A stretch of DNA of 64,000 bases. Origin: Methylomicrobium lacus_A. GTDB taxonomy: Bacteria; Pseudomonadota; Gammaproteobacteria; Methylococcales; Methylomonadaceae. The notes beneath the pieces were generated by a model that was not told where the DNA came from, ran no database searches, and was given only the letters and a program-made list of their open reading frames with translations. The stretch covers positions 3,968,001-4,032,000 of the forward strand of contig NZ_CP169217.1 in the NCBI RefSeq assembly GCF_041897535.1, given 5' to 3'. Shown here piece after piece: positions 26,207 to 34,129 of the stretch. Within the stretch, counting starts at the first letter, position 1. Each line of letters starts with the position of its first letter. The translations under genes and the position numbers were made by a program.

Positions 26207-27571
26207 TTATCGCAAGACGACGAAGAAGCCTTCCTGGCCGCGCTGAATATTGATCATCAGCGGCGCGCTCGGATCGGCTGCCTCTTTCAGCTCATCGAGG
26301 GTGTGTACGCGGAAGCGGTTGGCCGTCACGATCACGTCGCCGGGTCTGAGGCCGACGCGCCAGGCATAGGAGGCGGTATTGATCTTTTCGATCAGGATGC
26401 CTTCGACCTGATCCTTCGAGGTGGCGCCCAAGATCGTGCCTTTCAGGGTCGGATGCAGTTTTTCGCCGTTCAGGTGTGGACGTTCCGGCTTGCCGATCGT
26501 CGCCGTGACTTGTTTTCTTTCGTTACCGCGGTAGAATTCGAGATTCACTTGCTCGCCGATTTGCAGGAGTCCGACGATATTGCGGATGTCATGGCTGTTC
26601 TTGATCGACTTGCCGTTGGCCGCGACGATCACATCGCCAGGTTCCAGTCCGGCCTTGGCGGCAGGCGAATTGCTTTCGATCCGGCTGATCACCGCGCCCT
26701 GGCGGTTGGTCAGATTGAAGGCGCTGACCAGGTCGGGCGTCAAATCCTGCGTGGTGACGCCGAGCAGGCCGCGCCGCACTTCGCCGTGCTTGACCAGCGA
26801 GTCCTTGATGCTCGCGACCATGTTCGAGGGAATCGCAAAGCCGATTCCGACGTTGCCGCCGCTCGGCGCGAGAATCGCGGTATTCATGCCGATAAACTCG
26901 CCGTTCAGATTGACCAGGGCGCCGCCCGAGTTGCCGGGGTTGATCGAGGCGTCGGTTTGAATGAAGTCTTCATAACCTTCGATGCCGAGGCCTGAGCGCC
27001 CCAGCGCGCTGATGATCCCCGAAGTCACCGTTTGGCCGAGACCGAAGGGGTTGCCGATCGCGACCACGAAATCGCCGACTTTCAACTGGCTCGAATCGGC
27101 CATCGGCAGTTCGGTCAGGTTGTCGTCCGGAATCTGGATCACCGCGACATCGGCTTCCGGGTCGGCGCCGACCAGATGCGCGTCGAGCTGGCGGCCGTCG
27201 CTCAAGGTCACCATGATCTTGTCCGCCTTGTCGATTACATGGTTATTGGTCAGCACATAGCCCTTGTCGCTGTCGATGATCACGCCGGAACCGAGGCTGC
27301 TTTTCTGCTGCTGGCGCGGCGATTGATTGGGCAGATTAAAAAAGTGCCGGAAAAAGGGGTCTTGCAGCAAAGGATTCTGCTCGACTTCGATTTTGGTGGT
27401 CGTCGAAATATTCACCACCGCCGGCATGCTTTTTTCGAGCATCGGGGCCAGCGACGGCATGCTCTGGCCGCCCAGGAAAGCAGGCAGCGCCGCGCTTGCG
27501 GGTGGAGTCAATCCGAAGCCAAGTGAAAAAAGAACCGGTATCGCAAACTGTTTTCCAAAATTTTTTCTCAT
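26207..27571 (-). CDS. Do-family periplasmic serine protease (DegP/DegQ/MucD type)
   Basis: 454 residues with signal peptide (cleavage near residue 28, PASAALP). Trypsin-like domain with catalytic His111 (TNNHVID), Asp141 (ADVAVI) and Ser215 (GNSGGAL). Two PDZ domains follow: the first with GLLGVTTQDLTPDLVSAF and GLEPGDVIVAANG, the second with VGLRPGDVIVTANRFRV. The short LA loop next to PNQSPRQQQK resembles DegQ and MucD more than DegP. It degrades or refolds damaged envelope proteins. I start at the ATG 27571, which opens directly on the signal peptide; the 16-residue upstream extension is unlikely. Confidence 0.95.
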   Translation of the reverse strand: MRKNFGKQFAIPVLFSLGFGLTPPASAALPAFLGGQSMPSLAPMLEKSMPAVVNISTTTKIEVEQNPLLQDPFFRHFFNLPNQSPRQQQKSSLGSGVIIDSDKGYVLTNNHVIDKADKIMVTLSDGRQLDAHLVGADPEADVAVIQIPDDNLTELPMADSSQLKVGDFVVAIGNPFGLGQTVTSGIISALGRSGLGIEGYEDFIQTDASINPGNSGGALVNLNGEFIGMNTAILAPSGGNVGIGFAIPSNMVASIKDSLVKHGEVRRGLLGVTTQDLTPDLVSAFNLTNRQGAVISRIESNSPAAKAGLEPGDVIVAANGKSIKNSHDIRNIVGLLQIGEQVNLEFYRGNERKQVTATIGKPERPHLNGEKLHPTLKGTILGATSKDQVEGILIEKINTASYAWRVGLRPGDVIVTANRFRVHTLDELKEAADPSAPLMINIQRGQEGFFVVLR

Positions 27572-27775
27572 AGAGATTCTCAAGCGAGTTAAACGAGGCA
27601 GTAGACAATATAAGATCAAAAATGTTTAAAACAAGGCCCCATGATCATGGGACTGTTGGCACAAAAGCATTGTTTTTTACCATAGCGTGATGTTTTTCAA
27701 CATTCCGTCAGGTTTTCGCACAGGCCGTTGGGTTCGAACTATGCTTTAATATTGTTAATTGCATTTAATGGACCG

Positions 27776-29113
27776 ATGGCGGTAGATGTGAATTCAGAAG
27801 ATGCCTTGCGCATTCGCAAGCTGGTTCCTTTGGCAACCTTGCCGGGACCTTTGTTCAATGACTTGTGCAACGAGGTGACGGTCGAAGAAGTCAGGGACGG
27901 CCCGTTGTTTAAAAGAGGCGATACGGATAATCACTTATTCTACCTGATTGACGGCGAAGTTGCGCTGCAGGCGGACGGATTGGTGATCGATGTGATCTCG
28001 TCGGCGCATGAGTCGTCCAAATTTGCCTTGGCGCACCAATTGCCGAGAAAGATCGACGCGGTTGCAAAAGGGGTGGTACGGTTTGTCCGGCTCGATGCGG
28101 ACCGGGTCAATAACCCGCCGCAACTGGAATATAAGGAAGAAAAAAACATGATGGTGGTTGAAGAAGATATCGATGAAGAATCAGGCGACTGGATGACGGG
28201 GCTGTTGAAATTGCCGATCATTCAGCGCTTGCCGCCGGCCAATCTGCAAAAGGTATTGATCGCGCTGGAAGAGGTGGCGGCGGGACAGGGAGAGGTGATC
28301 ATCGAACAAGGCGCTGTCGGCGATTATTTTTATTTCTTGAAAAGCGGTCAGTGCGCCGTAACGCGGAAGCCCACGCCCAATTCAAAGGACATTCGCCTGG
28401 CTGTGCTCGAAAAAGGCGAGATCTTCGGCGAGGATGCGTTGATTACCGACGCGCCGCGTACGGTTTCGGTCACCGCGCTGACCGATGTGATGTTATTGCG
28501 GCTGAACAAAAAGCAGTTCGTCAGCTTGATCAAGGCGCCTTCGCTGACCTTTGTCAGTTACGAAGAGTTGCCCGCGCTGCAGCAGGATGGAGCGGCGGTG
28601 CTGGATATTCGTTCGCCGGATGAATTCGAGAAACACCACATTGACGGCGCGATCAACGTACCGTTTTTCTCGCTCAGGATGCAATTCAAAAACTTGAACC
28701 GGGACAAGCCGGTGGTTGTCATTTGCCGTGACGGGCGCTCCAGCGAGGCAGGTGCATTTTTTCTGCTGAAGAACCGTTACAAGGCCTTCATTCTGAAGGG
28801 AGGCATGGAAGCCATAGCTGAGGCCGAACAAACCGAGGAAGTCCGGGAGCAGATCGAGACGACGGCCGAGACGCTGCCGCCATTGGAACAGGAGGATACT
28901 TTCGAACTGAAGGAACAGGCGGTCAGTCCGGAGGAACTGTTTCAGAAACTCAAAACAGAGAATGAAGCGTTAAGGCGAGCCGTCAGGCAGCTCAATGAAA
29001 AATGCAACAGGCTGGATATGGAAAAGAAACAGATCGAAGATCGCTTCGTGATGCTGTCGAAGCATTTCGAGCAATTAAAGCAGATGCTGCATAAACTCAA
29101 AAATAAAGCTTGA
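27776..29113 (+). CDS. Cyclic nucleotide-binding domain pair + rhodanese + coiled coil protein
   Basis: 445 residues. Domain order: a degenerate cNMP-binding fold (about 20-115, LFKRGDTDNHLFYLIDGEVAL), a second better-preserved one (about 150-260, VIIEQGAVGDYFYFLKSGQCAV and GEIFGEDALITDAPRTVSVTAL, with Glu-Asp-Ala in the phosphate-binding cassette), a rhodanese domain (about 270-365, VLDIRSPDEFEKHHIDGAINVPF, catalytic Cys317 in VICRDGRSSEAG), and a C-terminal coiled coil (about 400-445). No output DNA-binding domain is present. It may couple a nucleotide signal to sulfur transfer or redox. Divergent from the Do protease. The ATG at 27776 is chosen over an upstream TTG at 27728 because of the family-like start. 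Confidence 0.88.
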   Translation: MAVDVNSEDALRIRKLVPLATLPGPLFNDLCNEVTVEEVRDGPLFKRGDTDNHLFYLIDGEVALQADGLVIDVISSAHESSKFALAHQLPRKIDAVAKGVVRFVRLDADRVNNPPQLEYKEEKNMMVVEEDIDEESGDWMTGLLKLPIIQRLPPANLQKVLIALEEVAAGQGEVIIEQGAVGDYFYFLKSGQCAVTRKPTPNSKDIRLAVLEKGEIFGEDALITDAPRTVSVTALTDVMLLRLNKKQFVSLIKAPSLTFVSYEELPALQQDGAAVLDIRSPDEFEKHHIDGAINVPFFSLRMQFKNLNRDKPVVVICRDGRSSEAGAFFLLKNRYKAFILKGGMEAIAEAEQTEEVREQIETTAETLPPLEQEDTFELKEQAVSPEELFQKLKTENEALRRAVRQLNEKCNRLDMEKKQIEDRFVMLSKHFEQLKQMLHKLKNKA

Positions 29114-29121
29114 AATACCCG

Positions 29122-29162
29122 CCCGGACGAAACCACGGACAAAACGCCGTGGTGGGTCCGGG
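29122..29162. terminator. Long hairpin between convergent genes
   Basis: CCCGGAC and ACCACGG pair with CCGTGGT and GTCCGGG around an 8-base loop. A strong stem without a clear T tract, between the cNMP/rhodanese gene and rpmG. Likely transcript end for both. Confidence 0.55.
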
Positions 29163-29180
29163 AGCGGATTGAAAGCGGGC

Positions 29181-29336
29181 TTATTTGATCTTCGCTTCCT
29201 TGTAGATCACATGCTTGCGGGCAACCGGATCGAACTTCTTGATTTCCATTTTTTCAGGCATCGTTCTTTTGTTTTTGGTCGTGGTATAAAAATGACCGGT
29301 GCCTTCGGTGGATACCAATTTGATTTTATCGCGCAT
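29181..29336 (-). CDS. rpmG: 50S ribosomal protein L33
   Basis: 51 residues: MRDKIKLVSTEGTGHFYTTT at the start, then KNKRTMPEKMEIKKFDPVAR and KHVIYKEAKIK. This is the typical bacterial L33 of the zinc-free type (no Cys pairs), too short for a usual ORF threshold. It lies 12 bp after rpmB in the conserved rpmB-rpmG order. A GGAGAAAG ribosome site precedes the ATG. Confidence 0.96.
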   Translation of the reverse strand: MRDKIKLVSTEGTGHFYTTTKNKRTMPEKMEIKKFDPVARKHVIYKEAKIK

Positions 29337-29348
29337 TTTTCTTTCTCC

Positions 29349-29585
29349 TTACACTTTTTGACCGCGGCTGCGCAGGTCCGCCAGAACTGCGTCAATGCCT
29401 TTTTTGTCGATGATCCGCATGCCTTTGGTCGAAACTCTCAGGCGTACCCAGCGGTTTTCGCTTTCCACCCAAAATCTGTGGTGTTGCAGATTAGGCAAAA
29501 AACGGCGGTTGGTTTTGTTGTTCGCGTGCGAAACGTTGTTTCCGGTAACAGGCTGCTTGCCCGTTACTTGACAGACTCTGGACAT
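29349..29585 (-). CDS. rpmB: 50S ribosomal protein L28
   Basis: 78 residues: MSRVCQVTGKQPVTGNNVSH, NKTNRRFLPNLQHHRFWVES, ENRWVRLRVSTKGMRIIDKK. Canonical L28 length and sequence. First gene of the rpmB-rpmG pair. The 121 bp to gshB on the other strand should hold both promoters. Confidence 0.97.
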   Translation of the reverse strand: MSRVCQVTGKQPVTGNNVSHANNKTNRRFLPNLQHHRFWVESENRWVRLRVSTKGMRIIDKKGIDAVLADLRSRGQKV

Positions 29586-29706
29586 GATTACCCTCTATGT
29601 GCCTTGATTCAAAAGTTAATCTAACTTTATACCAAAATTTCTTTTCAAGGTAAATAACTCCCGATAAAATAAACCGGAAATTTTCAAGTCAACGAACGGG
29701 AAAACA

Positions 29707-30654
29707 ATGTCAATCAAGCTCGGCATGGTGATGGATTCCATCCAGAAGATCAATATCAAAAAAGATACCAGCTTTGCAATGCTGCTCGAAGCGCAGGCCA
29801 GGGGCTGGGAGCTGCACTACATGGAGTTGAACGATCTTTATCTGCGCAATGGCCGGGCTTATGCGCGCACCCGCATTGTGTCGGTTAAGCGGGATCCACA
29901 ACGCTGGTTCGAATTTGATCAGGAGCAAGACCTGCCTCTGGATCAGCTCGATGTGATCCTGATGCGTAAGGATCCGCCGTTCGATCAGGAATACATCTAT
30001 GCGACCTATCTGCTGGAACGTGCGGAAAGTTTGGGTGTCTATGTGGTGAACAAACCGCAGTCGTTGCGCGATGCGAACGAGAAGCTGTTCACCGCGTGGT
30101 TTCCGCAATGCTGCGCCGAAACGCTGGTGGCCAGGGAACCCGAAAGGATTCGCGCTTTTCTGCACGAGCAGGAAGAAATTATTTTGAAACCCCTCGACGG
30201 CATGGGTGGCACCTCGATATTCCGCTTGCGCCGGGGCGACCCCAATCTGAGCGTGATACTCGAAACGATGACACGTTATAATACCCGTTATGTGATGGCG
30301 CAAAGGTATTTGCCCGAGATTGTCGACGGCGACAAGCGCATCCTGTTGGTCAATGGGGAGGCGGTACCCTATGCGCTGGCGCGGATTCCGGCGCCGGGCG
30401 AAACACGCGGCAATTTGGCGGCCGGCGGTCGTGCCGAAGGCCGGTCGCTGACCGAGCGCGACTGGTGGATCGCCAAGCAGGTTGGTCCGACGCTGAAGGA
30501 AAAAGGCCTGGTGTTTGCGGGCATCGACGTGATCGGCGATACCTTGACCGAAATCAACGTGACCAGCCCGACTTGCGTGCAGGAACTGGACCGCGAGTTC
30601 GGTCTGAATATTGCCGGCATGCTGATGGATCATATCGAGAACACGATTGCCTGA
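29707..30654 (+). CDS. gshB: Glutathione synthetase
   Basis: 315 residues. ATP-grasp enzyme: KLGMVMDSIQKINIKKDTSF at the start (GshB signature), VILMRKDPPFDQEYIYATYLLE, VVNKPQSLRDANEKLF, the ATP-binding EIILKPLDGMGGTSIFRL and VMAQRYLPEIVDGDKRILLVNGE. The end, DVIGDTLTEINVTSPTCVQEL, gives metal ligands (Glu-x-Asn). It joins glycine to gamma-glutamylcysteine in the cytoplasm. First gene of the run gshB-tonB-yqgE-ruvX-pyrR-pyrB-pyrC', the order found in Pseudomonas. Confidence 0.97.
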   Translation: MSIKLGMVMDSIQKINIKKDTSFAMLLEAQARGWELHYMELNDLYLRNGRAYARTRIVSVKRDPQRWFEFDQEQDLPLDQLDVILMRKDPPFDQEYIYATYLLERAESLGVYVVNKPQSLRDANEKLFTAWFPQCCAETLVAREPERIRAFLHEQEEIILKPLDGMGGTSIFRLRRGDPNLSVILETMTRYNTRYVMAQRYLPEIVDGDKRILLVNGEAVPYALARIPAPGETRGNLAAGGRAEGRSLTERDWWIAKQVGPTLKEKGLVFAGIDVIGDTLTEINVTSPTCVQELDREFGLNIAGMLMDHIENTIA

Positions 30655-30655
30655 T

Positions 30656-31552
30656 ATGATGAGTCGCGCGATATTCGAACCCACGACGACACCCGGCAAT
30701 GATACGATTCTGGCCTTCCTGGTTGTTGCAGCGGCCCTGCATGTACTGATCATTCTAGGGGTCGATTTTTCCGAATCGAAGCCTGAAGAGTTTAAGCGTT
30801 CTATCGAGATCACGCTGGTCGACACGCCGGCCAAGAAAGCGCCCAAACAGGCGAAAATGCTGGCTCAGGAAAATCAGGTCGGCGCTGGCGAGCAGGATAT
30901 CAAGCCGAAACCGCAGGCACAGAAAATCGCCAATGAGGGCAATACCAGCCAAAGCAAGCATCTGGTAAAGGCCGAGCCGGAACAGCAGCAGAGCCGGCCG
31001 AAGGCTCATAAAAAAGTCGTCACTCAGCAAAAGGCCGAAAAAAAGGTTGCCGAGGTGAAAGCGGCGCCTGTGCCCGACAAGGAACCCGTGGCAGAAGAGC
31101 GTCAGCATCCGATCCTGACGCCCGAGGCGCTGCAGCAGCAGATTACGCAGTTGGGCACAGAAATTCGCGACAGCCAGCTGAGCGGCGAGCAAAGCAAGAT
31201 CAAATTCGTCAGCATGGTTAGCGCGCATAAATATCTTGCCTCGCAGTATCTGAAAGACTGGGAAAACAAAGTCGAAAAGACGGGGAATCTCAACTATCCC
31301 GACGTTGCCGCGAAGAAGAATTTTTCGGCTACATTGACTATGGATGTCGGCATCAATGCCGACGGCAGCATCTACAGCATCCGGATCAGTAAGTCCTCGG
31401 GGATTCCGGAACTGGACGAGGCGGCCAAAAACATCGTCCGGATGAGCGCGCCGTTCGCTCCGCTGCCTCAGGATTTGTTGAAGGAACTGAAGGTCCTGGT
31501 GATTACCCGGGTCTGGAAGTTCTCGGATGAGTCGGGCATTACGACGCGATAA
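30656..31552 (+). CDS. TonB family energy-transducer protein
   Basis: 298 residues. One N-terminal membrane helix (about 20-42, DTILAFLVVAAALHVLIILG), a Lys/Pro/Gln-rich periplasm-spanning segment (about 60-165), and a C-terminal TonB domain with NYPDVAAKKNFSATLTMDVGI, YSIRISKSSGIPELDEAAKN and APFAPLPQDL. It would pass proton-motive energy from ExbBD to outer-membrane transporters; no exbBD is nearby. The ATG 30656 begins one base after the gshB stop, so the genes are coupled. The same neighbour order occurs with a TonB gene in Pseudomonas. Confidence 0.93.
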   Translation: MMSRAIFEPTTTPGNDTILAFLVVAAALHVLIILGVDFSESKPEEFKRSIEITLVDTPAKKAPKQAKMLAQENQVGAGEQDIKPKPQAQKIANEGNTSQSKHLVKAEPEQQQSRPKAHKKVVTQQKAEKKVAEVKAAPVPDKEPVAEERQHPILTPEALQQQITQLGTEIRDSQLSGEQSKIKFVSMVSAHKYLASQYLKDWENKVEKTGNLNYPDVAAKKNFSATLTMDVGINADGSIYSIRISKSSGIPELDEAAKNIVRMSAPFAPLPQDLLKELKVLVITRVWKFSDESGITTR

Positions 31553-31598
31553 ACCGTTGCTGTCCGTGCAGTAACCTTAGACACTTTAAGTGATAGCC

Positions 31599-32162
31599 AT
31601 GAGCGAAGCGACTTATCTAAACAATCAATTCATCATCGCGATGCCGAATCTGGCCGATCCGAATTTTTTCCATACGGTCACCTACATGTGTCAGCATAAT
31701 CGCGAGGGCGCGCTGGGCATCGTGATCAACCGTTCGACCGGCATGCAGCTCGGCGAAATCTTCAAGCAAATGGATATTCGCGTGACTTCCGACACGGCCA
31801 CCAATGCGCCGATCTATGCCGGCGGGCCGGTACAGCAGGACCGCGGCTTCGTCGTGCATACTACCTGCGGGCAATGGGATGCGACGATGCCGGTTTCCGA
31901 TACGATTTCGCTGACCACCTCGCGCGATGTGATCGAGGCGATCGCGGTCGGCGAGGGACCTGAACGCTATTTGGTCGCGCTCGGCTATGCCGGTTGGGGC
32001 GAAGGCCAGCTCGAGAAAGAAATCCGCGACAATGCCTGGCTCAATTCGCCCTTCGGCACCCAAGTCCTGTTCGATCTGCCGATCGATATGCGCTGGGCGG
32101 CGGCGGCCGGGCAAATCGGCGTCGACATCAACCAGCTGACGATGCCGGCGGGACATGGCTGA
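31599..32162 (+). CDS. YqgE/AlgH family protein
   Basis: 187 residues. Family motifs: LNNQFIIAMPNLADPNFFHTV at the start, CQHNREGALGIVINR, APIYAGGPVQQDRGFVVH, RYLVALGYAGWGEGQLEKEI and APFG-type end NSPFGTQVLFDLPIDMRW. Function is unsettled. AlgH was first linked to alginate control, but the gene is conserved next to yqgF/ruvX in most gammaproteobacteria. Start ATG at 31599; an in-frame GTG at 31590 is less likely. Its end overlaps ruvX by 8 bp. Confidence 0.95.
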   Translation: MSEATYLNNQFIIAMPNLADPNFFHTVTYMCQHNREGALGIVINRSTGMQLGEIFKQMDIRVTSDTATNAPIYAGGPVQQDRGFVVHTTCGQWDATMPVSDTISLTTSRDVIEAIAVGEGPERYLVALGYAGWGEGQLEKEIRDNAWLNSPFGTQVLFDLPIDMRWAAAAGQIGVDINQLTMPAGHG

Positions 32163-32652
32163 GGGGTATTCGAGCCGCTTGGTCAATCCGAAAAGGGACC
32201 CTCTGGCACCGAAACAGTCCGGCGATACCTATCTCGGTTTCGATTTCGGCACCAAGAAAATCGGCGTCGCGGTCGGGCAGACCACGACCGCGACCGCAAG
32301 CCCGCTGCAAACGCTCAGGGCGGTCAATCAACAGCCGAATTGGCAGGGGATCGCCGAGCTGATCCGCGACTGGCAACCGGCCGGGCTGGTGGTCGGCATT
32401 TCGCGGCAGGCGAATGGCGAAGATAATCCTGTCACGCCGCGTATGTTAAAATTCTGCCGGCAACTGGAAGGCCGTTTTGGGCTCCCGGTCTTCCCGCAGG
32501 ACGAAACCCTGTCGACCTTCGAGGCCAAACAGCTCTTGTTCGACGAGGTCAGCGTCAGCGCGACGAAACTCTGGGAAGTCCAGGATCAACTGGCCGCACA
32601 GCTTATTTTGCAAACCTGGCTTAACGCCCGCTATCGAGAAAATGAATCCTAA
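32155..32652 (+). CDS. ruvX: Putative pre-16S rRNA nuclease / Holliday junction resolvase RuvX (YqgF)
   Basis: 165 residues. RNase H-like fold: YLGFDFGTKKIGVAVGQ near residue 24, GLVVGISRQANGEDN near 78, VFPQDETLSTFEAKQLL near 113 and the final acidic DQLAAQLILQTWL. The acidic residues (Asp, Glu, Asp) form the catalytic site. It trims 16S rRNA ends or resolves junctions. It has a longer N-terminal extension (about 18 residues) than E. coli YqgF. Overlaps yqgE at its start and pyrR at its end. Confidence 0.94.
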   Translation: MAEGYSSRLVNPKRDPLAPKQSGDTYLGFDFGTKKIGVAVGQTTTATASPLQTLRAVNQQPNWQGIAELIRDWQPAGLVVGISRQANGEDNPVTPRMLKFCRQLEGRFGLPVFPQDETLSTFEAKQLLFDEVSVSATKLWEVQDQLAAQLILQTWLNARYRENES

Positions 32653-33160
32653 TCCTATCGATATTCCTGAACTGATCGACCAACTGGCCGATCGGTTGAA
32701 AACCCTCATTGCCGAACGCAAACTGAGTAACCCTTTGCTGATCGGCATCCGCACCGGCGGCGTCTGGATCGCCGAGCGCCTGCATCAAAAACTGCAAATT
32801 CAGGAGCCTTTGGGGCTGTTGGATATTTCTTTTTACCGCGACGATTTTTCGCAAATCGGCATGAATCCGAAGGTCAAGCCGAGCCAGTTGCCGCCGCAAC
32901 TCGAAGGCCGCGACATCATCCTGGTCGACGATGTGTTTTATACCGGCCGGACGATCAGGGCGGCGCTGAACGAAATATTCGATTACGGGCGTCCGAATCA
33001 GGTCGTCTTGGCGGTGCTGATCAAGCGCGACGGCAAGCAGATTCCGATCGCGCCCGATTGCGTCGGCATGCGTATCGAGTTGAATCCAGGCCAGCGCATC
33101 AAGCTGACGGGGCCGGAGCCTTTAGGCGTGCATATCGAGATGGTCAAAGGAGCGGCTTAA
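32642..33160 (+). CDS. pyrR: Bifunctional pyr operon regulator / uracil phosphoribosyltransferase PyrR
   Basis: 172 residues. Type I phosphoribosyltransferase with the PRPP motif DIILVDDVFYTGRTIRAAL near residue 97 and substrate part LIGIRTGGVWIAERL near 36. In proteobacteria PyrR binds as UPRTase and its RNA-regulatory role is less clear. The ATG at 32642 lies inside the last codons of ruvX (11-bp overlap). The frame is open further upstream but that is ruvX sequence. pyrB follows after 3 bp. No pyr attenuator is visible because the genes overlap so closely. Confidence 0.94.
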   Translation: MNPNPIDIPELIDQLADRLKTLIAERKLSNPLLIGIRTGGVWIAERLHQKLQIQEPLGLLDISFYRDDFSQIGMNPKVKPSQLPPQLEGRDIILVDDVFYTGRTIRAALNEIFDYGRPNQVVLAVLIKRDGKQIPIAPDCVGMRIELNPGQRIKLTGPEPLGVHIEMVKGAA

Positions 33161-33163
33161 CCG

Positions 33164-34129
33164 ATGGCCGGTAATCTGCAATTAACTCCGGAAGGCAAGT
33201 TAAAGCACTTCCTGACGATCGAAGGGCTGGACAAAGCGCTATTGACCGAAATTCTCGACAGGGCCGAGTCATTTGCGAGCATGTCCGATCAGCAGGTCAA
33301 GAAAGTGCCGATCCTGCGCGGCAAAACGATCGTGAATCTGTTCTTCGAAAACAGCACGCGTACACGGACGACGTTCGAGCTGGCCGCCAAGCGTCTATCG
33401 GCCGATGTGCTCAGCATCAATATCGCGACTTCGGCGACGTCAAAAGGCGAAAGCCTGCTCGATACGATCCGCAATCTGGAAGCGATGTTCGTCGATATGT
33501 TCGTGGTGCGCCATGCCTTGAGCGGCGCCGCGCATTTCATCGCGCAGCAGGTCGCGCCGCACATCAGCGTGATCAACGCCGGCGACGGACAGCATGCGCA
33601 TCCGACCCAGGCGATGCTGGACATGTTCACGATCCGCCAGCTCAAGAAGGACTTTGCGCCTTTGAAGGTCGCGATCATCGGCGACATTCTGCACTCCCGC
33701 GTCGCCCGCTCCGAAATCATCGCGCTGAATACTCTGGGTGTGGCCGAAGTCCGGGTGATCGCCCCGAAAACCTTGCTGCCCGCACATGTCGAAACGCTCG
33801 GCGTCAAGGTATTCCATAACCTGAACGATGGCCTGAAGGATGTCGATGTGGTGATGATGCTGCGTCTGCAAAAAGAACGCATGAGTTCGGCCCTCTTGCC
33901 GAGCGAAAGCGAATATTTCAAATGTTTCGGTCTGACCGAGGAAAAATTGAAAATCGCGAGGCCCGATGCGATCGTGATGCACCCTGGGCCGATCAACCGC
34001 GGTGTCGAAATCGATTCGAAAGTCGCCGACGGGCCGCAATCGGTGATCTTGAAACAGGTCAGCAACGGCATCGCGGTGCGGATGGCGGTAATGGCGATGG
34101 CGATGCAGCCGCAGGGAGCCAGTTTATGA
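33164..34129 (+). CDS. pyrB: Aspartate carbamoyltransferase catalytic subunit
   Basis: 321 residues. Carbamoyl phosphate-binding motif FFENSTRTRTTFELAAKRL near residue 58, VRHALSGAAHFIA, GDGQHAHPTQAMLDMFTI near 150, IIGDILHSRVARSE and the C-terminal PGPINRGVEI. It catalyses the first committed step of pyrimidine synthesis. Class A ATCases of this operon type form dodecamers with a non-catalytic dihydroorotase. Here the start of that gene overlaps the pyrB stop (ATGA), as expected. No pyrI is present. Confidence 0.97.
   Translation: MAGNLQLTPEGKLKHFLTIEGLDKALLTEILDRAESFASMSDQQVKKVPILRGKTIVNLFFENSTRTRTTFELAAKRLSADVLSINIATSATSKGESLLDTIRNLEAMFVDMFVVRHALSGAAHFIAQQVAPHISVINAGDGQHAHPTQAMLDMFTIRQLKKDFAPLKVAIIGDILHSRVARSEIIALNTLGVAEVRVIAPKTLLPAHVETLGVKVFHNLNDGLKDVDVVMMLRLQKERMSSALLPSESEYFKCFGLTEEKLKIARPDAIVMHPGPINRGVEIDSKVADGPQSVILKQVSNGIAVRMAVMAMAMQPQGASL

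Noticed and set aside
29710..30846. 378-codon minus-strand frame over gshB
   Set aside because: Antisense of gshB, which is full-length and well conserved.
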